From assembly GCA_019090765.1 (NCBI GenBank), contig JAHRVJ010000191.1:1-10583 (forward strand): a stretch of 10,583 nucleotides of DNA, given 5' to 3'. The notes under the pieces are model-generated. The model ran no database searches and had not been told where the DNA came from. It saw nothing but the letters and a program-made list of their open reading frames with translations. Of the stretch, positions 6,957 to 10,583 are shown piece by piece. This stretch comes from Ilumatobacteraceae bacterium. Lineage in GTDB: Bacteria; Actinomycetota; Acidimicrobiia; Acidimicrobiales; Ilumatobacteraceae. Both the position numbers and the translations under genes were made by a program. How positions within the stretch are numbered: the stretch's first letter is position 1; each line of letters begins with the position of its first letter.

Positions 6957-7721
6957 TCACGCGTCGCCGCGTCGCGAGATCAGTTCTTCGACCGGTCCCA
7001 GATCGAAAGGTGATCCCGTCATCACAATGATGTGAGTAGCGCCAGCATCGAGGTAGGCGTCAAGATTCTCGACTTCCGTTCCCTGAATACCAACTGTTCT
7101 CTCAATCTCGCTGGGGTCCCGGCCGATTTCATTACACCACTTGTCGAGTACCGCGGACTTGTGCGCGAAGTTCTCTGGTGGTCCAAAGGTGTTCAAAGCA
7201 TCGGCATATTCAGCTGTCAGCCGCAGCGTGACTTTCTCTCCCCCGCCACCAATCAGGATCGGAAGATCGCCAACAGGTGCCGGAGTCAGCGCAGACAGCC
7301 GCGATTTGATTCGGGGAAGGTCAGCGCCAAGTTGCTGTAGCCGTCCAATAGCGGTGCCAAACTCATAGCCGTACTCGGTGTAGTCACGTTCGAACCACCC
7401 CGAACCAATTCCGAGGTACATCCTCCCTCCAGAAACATGATCGGTAGTGCGCGCGATGTCGGCAAGCAACTCCGGGTTGCGGTAGCTGTTGCAGCTGACC
7501 AGCATGCCGAGCTTGGCGCGCGAGGTGTCCGCAGCCATCGCGGCCAGCAACGTCCAGCCTTCAAAGTGGTCTGCCTCAGGATCGCCGTACAGGGGGTAAA
7601 AGTGATCCCACAGCCAGATCGAATCGACTCCAATCGACTCGGCTCGGCGCCACGCATCCTGAAGGTCGGCGAACGAGGTGTTCTGAGGATGCAGCTGAAC
7701 TCCGACTTGAAACGAACTCAT
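6957..7721 (-). CDS. LLM-class (F420-dependent) oxidoreductase
   Basis: This is a 254-residue luciferase-like TIM-barrel protein, most like the F420-using group (I recall the Rv1855c-type family). Typical elements are the N-terminal strand FQVGVQL (4-10), the SIWLWDHF element (34-41), SGGRMYLGIGSGW (97-109), which is the classic LLM stretch for cofactor binding, and PILIGGGGEKVTLRL (154-168), the second conserved glycine-rich stretch. Members transfer hydride between reduced deazaflavin F420 and small organic substrates in the cytoplasm. The protein is somewhat shorter than full LLM enzymes of about 300 residues, with a compact C-terminus. ATG start at 7721 without an obvious ribosome site. 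It starts 29 bases after the engB stop on the same strand, so co-transcription is likely although no functional link is known. FMN as cofactor cannot be excluded. Confidence 0.9.
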   Translation of the reverse strand: MSSFQVGVQLHPQNTSFADLQDAWRRAESIGVDSIWLWDHFYPLYGDPEADHFEGWTLLAAMAADTSRAKLGMLVSCNSYRNPELLADIARTTDHVSGGRMYLGIGSGWFERDYTEYGYEFGTAIGRLQQLGADLPRIKSRLSALTPAPVGDLPILIGGGGEKVTLRLTAEYADALNTFGPPENFAHKSAVLDKWCNEIGRDPSEIERTVGIQGTEVENLDAYLDAGATHIIVMTGSPFDLGPVEELISRRGDA

Positions 7722-7750
7722 CGCGCCAGTCTGACATACCGACCGCTGGT

Positions 7751-8350
7751 TCAGCCGACCCAGACGCGAACCAGAGAACGGAGCTGATCAATACCATCGC
7801 CCTTGGCCGAGCTGGCCCACACAATGTCACCGATATCAAGCTGGCAGCCCGCGGCCAGTTCCTTCTTTCTCGTGGCCCGCTTCGACGACTTCACCTTGTC
7901 GAGCTTCGTCGCTACCACGGTGTGCGGAACCCCGTTGTAGCGCAGCCAGTCCAGCATCTGAGTATCGAGATTCGTTGGCCCGATTGCACCGTCAACTAAC
8001 ACGAATACCATTGCCAGGTTGTCGCGTTCGAGGATGTAACCCTCGATCATTTCTGGCCAGTCGCGCTTGATGCTCTTTGACGCTTTGGCGAACCCGTACC
8101 CCGGTAGATCAACCAGCGTCCCTAAGTCGTCGCGACTGCCTTCGATTTCGAACAGGTTGATCAGCTGTGTTCGGCCGGGAGTGTTTGAGACTCGCGCCAG
8201 CTGCTTGCGGTTCGCAAGGGCATTGATCAGGGCGGACTTGCCAACATTTGATCGGCCAACAAAAGCCACCTCGGCCAACGATTCTGGTAGCTGATCGGCC
8301 CGCGTAGCTGATTGCACGAAGTTCAGACGCAACGGTGTACTCATCCCCAC
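7751..8350 (-). CDS. engB: ribosome biogenesis GTPase EngB (YsxC/YihA)
   Basis: This is a 199-residue TRAFAC GTPase needed for late assembly of the large ribosomal subunit in bacteria that have it. All G motifs are present: G1 GRSNVGKS (32-39), the switch region SNTPGRTQ (55-62), G3 DLPGYG (81-86), G4 TKLD (148-151) and G5 SSAKG (180-184). The DLPGYGFAKAS stretch and the N-terminal SNVGKSALINAL are typical of EngB. Length is normal for the family (about 195-210). The start is either GTG at 8350 or ATG at 8344 (two residues shorter); a weak GAAAG lies at better spacing for the ATG. It is divergent from the lipoprotein gene and followed closely by the LLM gene. No clear promoter was found for it. 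Confidence 0.96.
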   Translation of the reverse strand: MGMSTPLRLNFVQSATRADQLPESLAEVAFVGRSNVGKSALINALANRKQLARVSNTPGRTQLINLFEIEGSRDDLGTLVDLPGYGFAKASKSIKRDWPEMIEGYILERDNLAMVFVLVDGAIGPTNLDTQMLDWLRYNGVPHTVVATKLDKVKSSKRATRKKELAAGCQLDIGDIVWASSAKGDGIDQLRSLVRVWVG

Positions 8351-8424
8351 AATCTTTCAGATTCCGAGGGCGCAGAGTCTGATCCCAAATTCATACCGCA
8401 CCGCGACTGCCCACGAATTTTTTA

Positions 8425-8453
8425 GTGAAACGCGCCCGCTCACGAATTAGCGT
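8425..8453 (+). promoter_or_regulatory. probable leaderless promoter of the lipoprotein gene
   Basis: A -10 box TAGCGT (8448-8453) lies seven bases before the ATG at 8461, and GTGAAA (8425-8430) sits 17 bases further up, matching four of six -35 positions. A T-rich run (8418-8423) just upstream resembles an UP element. The spacing predicts transcription starting at or next to the ATG, a leaderless mRNA, which fits the lack of a Shine-Dalgarno. Confidence 0.5.
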
Positions 8454-8460
8454 AAACGGT

Positions 8461-9102
8461 ATGACAAATCCATGCGCGCTACCTATCCGTTCCCTGGCGC
8501 TCGGCGCTGGCCTTATTCTCCTCACGGCCGCGTGTGGAGACGATTCCACCGAGTCCGTTATTGAAGAGATCATCGAACAACAAGGGGGTGGCGATGTTGA
8601 TCTCGACCTCGACCTCGACGGCGACGGCAACGGCGGATTTTCGATCGAGACCGAAGAAGGCGGCATCACGGTGGACGATGACGGCAACTTCGTCGTGACC
8701 GGCGAAGACGGCGAGGTGATCACCGGCGAAGCGGGCTCTGACGGCGACTTCAGCATTGAGAGCGATGACGGCGAACTCTCTGTAAATCAGGGGACTGAGT
8801 TACCAAGTGAGTGGCCCGCAGACATCGTGAAGCCAGCAGGACTCGCTATTCAGTCTTCATCCGTGATTGGCGTTGACGATGAGGTCGCGATCACGCTGCT
8901 CGGCTCCGCTGGCACCGACCCCGCTGCATTCGTCGACAACTTCAGCGCCGCGCTGATCTCTAGCGGCTTCGAACAGACCGCCAACTTCGAGGGTCAGGGA
9001 AATACCACGCGCATCCTCACCAATGGCACATGGGGCGTCAGCATCGGGGCGACCGGCACCGGTGACGACCTAGTAACAGTCACTCTGTTCAAGGAATCGT
9101 GA
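8461..9102 (+). CDS. predicted lipoprotein with acidic repeat region
   Basis: This 213-residue protein starts with a signal peptide: a short basic N-terminus, the hydrophobic core LALGAGLILLTAAC, and Cys25 followed by GDDS, consistent with lipid attachment and export across the membrane. Residues 43-110 are strongly acidic (Asp/Glu/Gly) and contain a DL repeat (46-52) and two related beta-like units, FSIETEEGGITV (60-71) and FSIESDDGELSV (97-108). From about 114 a folded domain begins (LPSEWPADIVKPAGLAI), a pattern I associate with small actinobacterial envelope proteins of unknown function. The same frame is open from a GTG at 8425, but the ATG at 8461 gives a proper signal peptide and follows a -10 box. 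It is divergent from engB. Function unknown; calcium or cation binding by the acidic part is only a guess. Confidence 0.85.
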   Translation: MTNPCALPIRSLALGAGLILLTAACGDDSTESVIEEIIEQQGGGDVDLDLDLDGDGNGGFSIETEEGGITVDDDGNFVVTGEDGEVITGEAGSDGDFSIESDDGELSVNQGTELPSEWPADIVKPAGLAIQSSSVIGVDDEVAITLLGSAGTDPAAFVDNFSAALISSGFEQTANFEGQGNTTRILTNGTWGVSIGATGTGDDLVTVTLFKES

Positions 9103-9121
9103 ACGAGGTCTTAGCTTGCGT

Positions 9122-9349
9122 TTAAACCTGGGTGGGCTTGTGTTTCGCTTGGCGGCGGGTAACGGCCTTGCCGTTGACCTTGCTGGTCCATTGCCAGTAC
9201 GGGCCGTGAAGCTGCGGTGGGTCAGCGTGACATCGACAGGTCGGGGTCCCACATCGAGTGTGGCGCTGGGTGAGGGTTCCGGGCATGACGTACCCGATGT
9301 CAGCGATCCGGGCTGGCGCGGCGGTGAGACGATACAGAACACGAGCCAT
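9122..9349 (-). pseudogene. truncated DUF6788-like gene
   Basis: The 75 residues read from the ATG at 9349 match the core of DUF6788-type proteins: an N-terminal helix (RVLYRLTAAPARIADIGYVM), then GTLTQRHTRCGTPTCRC with the Cys cluster at 33, 38 and 40, then PPQLHGPYWQWTSKVNGKAVTRR. Full members, as I recall them, are roughly 110-130 residues and continue with a helical tail; here the protein ends nine residues after VTRR. I checked the other frames past that point and saw no tail, so the gene appears cut off, not frameshifted. Its frame is open upstream to 9640, but that extension overlaps the ydeI remnant and has no family likeness. The function of the family is unknown to me. It may still be translated as a short protein. 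Confidence 0.55.
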
Positions 9350-9437
9350 GGCTCCAGCATGGAGAGCATTTGCCCTACTCAACTCCCGCGGACCGGGGGT
9401 CTGACATCGGGGCCTTGCTGTTCCTTCTGTGGCCTCG

Positions 9438-9980
9438 TCAACGCATCCCGAGCTTCTCGCCGCAGCGCAGCAGTTTGAGGGCTTCGTCCGCTCGTCGGTC
9501 CCTGGTTTCCTGGCGTTTCGCCGTATCGGTCCACGCCATGTACTGGCGCCGATATCACGGGGCGAGGGACTCGAAGAACTCCGCGGCTTGGGTGTCGCTC
9601 TGTAATCTGCTGGTGAACTCGGCTGGCATCGAGATATCAACCGGGCGGTCGGGCGCTGACCATCGGCCGTCGCGTTTGGCTTGCTCGACGGCCGACTCGC
9701 CCGACGGTTCCATCAGCCCGGCCTTCTGGAGATCCTCTACTCGTCGTTGGTTGGTCTCAGACCACTTGCTGTTGTACTTGCGCGGTGAGAACCGGTGCGT
9801 GTACCGCTGGTTGTCAACGGAGCGCTTGATCCCATCGATCCAGCCGAGGCACAACGCTTCTTCGACGACGCTATGGCCGATCTGTCGGTAGGCGGGGACC
9901 TGGGCGTACTCGAGAAGATCGCTTTCGATTGAGGTCGGTTGGGAGCGCCAGCCGCTCGGTTGTTCTCCTCGGGGATCGTC
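9438..9980 (-). pseudogene. ydeI/OmpD-associated family pseudogene (5' truncated, in-frame TGA)
   Basis: The open frame from 9980 gives a recognisable YdeI/OmdA-family protein from about 9869: VEEALCLGWIDG, then RYTHRFSPRKYNSKWSETNQRRVEDL, then AAEFFESLAP. A TGA at 9557-9555 stops it, yet the same frame continues with YRRQYMAWTDTAKRQETR and ends GEKLGMR before a second stop at 9440-9438, which is the normal C-terminus of this family. Intact members usually read APS-YRR here, so TCA to TGA is the simplest cause. The N-terminal part normally found before the EEALC segment is missing in all three frames, and the open stretch 9870-9980 has no ATG, GTG or TTG start and no family likeness. The gene has thus lost its 5' end and gained a stop. 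Intact relatives are linked to bacteriocin or peptide protection by name only. Confidence 0.75.
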
Positions 9981-9992
9981 TCACTCGGTAAT

Positions 9993-10022
9993 CTATCGCT
10001 TGCGGGATAGCTGAGTTAGTCT
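9993..10022 (+). promoter_or_regulatory. leaderless promoter and inverted repeat of the toxin-antitoxin operon
   Basis: TAGTCT (10017-10022), a TANNNT -10 box, ends six bases before the antitoxin ATG at 10029, so the predicted first base of the transcript is the A of the ATG. The inverted repeat CTATC-N8-GATAG (9993-10010) covers the -35 area. Ribbon-helix-helix antitoxins usually repress their own operon by binding such repeats, so this is a likely autoregulatory operator. Confidence 0.5.
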
Positions 10023-10028
10023 ACAAAT

Positions 10029-10283
10029 ATGGCGCCTTCAAGGACGACTACAACGTTGCGAGTTCCGAGTGAGTTGCGAGACGAGATCGCCCGGATCGCT
10101 GAACAGCGAGGTACAACGATGCTTGAGGTCGTGACCGACGCTGTGCATCGGCTTGGTCGTGACGAGTGGTGGTCTTCGGTTCGAGATGCTCTCGACGGGC
10201 TCAGTCCGACGGAGGTTTCCGCCTATCAGATCGAGAGCCACCACTTCGATTCTGCTTCGGCGGATGGTCTAGATGACCGCTGA
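10029..10283 (+). CDS. ribbon-helix-helix antitoxin (MazE-like)
   Basis: This 84-residue protein has the ribbon-helix-helix plan: a short strand (TTTTLRVP, 6-13), a first helix (SELRDEIARIAEQRG, 14-28) and a second helix (TTMLEVVTDAVHRLGRD, 29-45), used by dimers to bind operator DNA. The acidic, polar C-terminal tail (about 58-84) is the part that would wrap around and block the toxin. The toxin gene begins inside its last codons (11-base overlap, different frame), so the two are coupled. The ATG at 10029 has no Shine-Dalgarno but lies directly after a -10 box, consistent with a leaderless mRNA. The family is clear; which of the mazE-like antitoxin classes it belongs to is not. Confidence 0.85.
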   Translation: MAPSRTTTTLRVPSELRDEIARIAEQRGTTMLEVVTDAVHRLGRDEWWSSVRDALDGLSPTEVSAYQIESHHFDSASADGLDDR

Positions 10284-10583
10284 GGGGCGGTTCGTTCGAG
10301 GCGATGTCTGGTCGGTCGATTTCGGTGCCGATCCCGAGCACCCTGAGCAGGCGTTTCGTCGTCCCGCGGTAATTGTGTCTGACGATCGGCTGCACCATCC
10401 GAATCTGAGGATGGTGATCGTGGTGCCCGGTACGTCCACGATCCGATCGGTCCCGTTGCATGTCGTTGTGGAACCCGACGGTGGTATTGGTCTGACCGCG
10501 GCGACGGCCTTCCAAGTCGAGCAGGTTCGATCGGTGTCGGTTGCGCGCCTGGTGGAGCGGCTGGGTCGTCTCGATCCAGTGAA
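10273..10583 (+). CDS. mazF: MazF/PemK-type endoribonuclease toxin, 3' end outside window
   Basis: This is the toxin of the pair; family members cut mRNA or other RNA and stop growth when the antitoxin is degraded. The first 103 residues are visible. They show the family landmarks RGDVW (9-13) in strand 1, RRPAVIVSD (29-37) with the conserved Arg-Pro pair, VIVVPGTST (48-56), and the later AATAFQVEQVRSVSVARL segment (76-93) matching the usual A..EQIRTV..RL pattern, then LGRLDPV. The protein is nearly complete, since MazF proteins are usually 105-120 residues. The ATG at 10273 overlaps the antitoxin stop by 11 bases; a weak GGATGG lies upstream of it. The cleavage sequence cannot be predicted. 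Confidence 0.9.
   Translation, partial: MTAEGRFVRGDVWSVDFGADPEHPEQAFRRPAVIVSDDRLHHPNLRMVIVVPGTSTIRSVPLHVVVEPDGGIGLTAATAFQVEQVRSVSVARLVERLGRLDPV

Noticed and set aside
8449..8454. TACGCT on the minus strand as a -10 box for engB, overlapping the lipoprotein -10 box
   Set aside because: The matching -35 position inside the lipoprotein gene shows no likeness to a -35 box, and the box is about 100 bases from engB.
8425..8460. GTG start at 8425 for the lipoprotein
   Set aside because: It would put twelve charged residues before the signal peptide and overlaps the likely -35 box; the ATG at 8461 gives a standard lipoprotein signal.
9350..9437. tRNA or small RNA in the gap between the two remnants
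   Set aside because: No T-loop consensus or cloverleaf arms could be found; the short GACC-ggg-GGTC stem alone is not evidence.
9555..9557. TGA in the ydeI remnant as a selenocysteine or recoded codon
   Set aside because: The family has no Sec or Cys at this place, no SECIS-like stem was noticed, other genes here end in TGA, and the gene also lacks its 5' end.
9370..9891. Plus-strand 173-residue open frame
   Set aside because: It is opposite the ydeI remnant, whose family likeness is clear, and its translation shows no recognisable motif.

Overview
The window looks like chromosome from a high-GC actinobacterium. The pointers are an F420-type LLM oxidoreductase, an MMPL exporter, GTG starts, and candidate leaderless promoters (a TANNNT box 6-7 bases before the ATG). 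EngB occurs beside these; from memory it is missing in several well-known actinobacterial lineages, so a deep-branching class such as Acidimicrobiia is my best guess. That placement is inference and no database search was possible.

Left part (1-5873): an exporter locus. On the minus strand a large MMPL/RND-type transporter (814 aa) is followed after 82 bases by three tightly packed ABC genes: ATPase, six-helix ABC-2 permease, and a second ATPase that runs off the window. Both ABC junctions are ATGA overlaps, so these genes are probably translationally coupled. A TetR regulator is read divergently from the MMPL gene. The gap between them holds a perfect 14-base palindrome and a 15-base imperfect one, which are good operator candidates for control of the exporter and of tetR itself.

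Middle part (5874-8350): a short-chain dehydrogenase-like protein with a strong Shine-Dalgarno. It keeps the nucleotide-binding motif but has Phe at the catalytic Tyr position and no Ser at its usual place. Convergent to it lie an LLM-class (F420) oxidoreductase and, just upstream and probably co-transcribed, the essential ribosome-assembly GTPase EngB.

Right part (8351-10583): divergent from engB is an acidic, repeat-containing predicted lipoprotein with a candidate leaderless promoter. Then comes about 900 bases of decayed genes on the minus strand: a shortened DUF6788-like gene and a ydeI/ompD-associated pseudogene that lacks its 5' end and has one in-frame TGA between two well-conserved parts. 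The broken 5' end lies next to a ribbon-helix-helix antitoxin / MazF-type toxin pair on the plus strand, whose promoter appears leaderless and carries an inverted repeat. This edge looks like accessory DNA inserted into an older gene.

No rRNA, tRNA, CRISPR array or complete insertion sequence was seen. I found no wholly new system. The points most worth a second look are the likely catalytically altered SDR, the extra hydrophobic hairpin in the MMPL protein, the operator region, and the pseudogene/toxin-antitoxin boundary.
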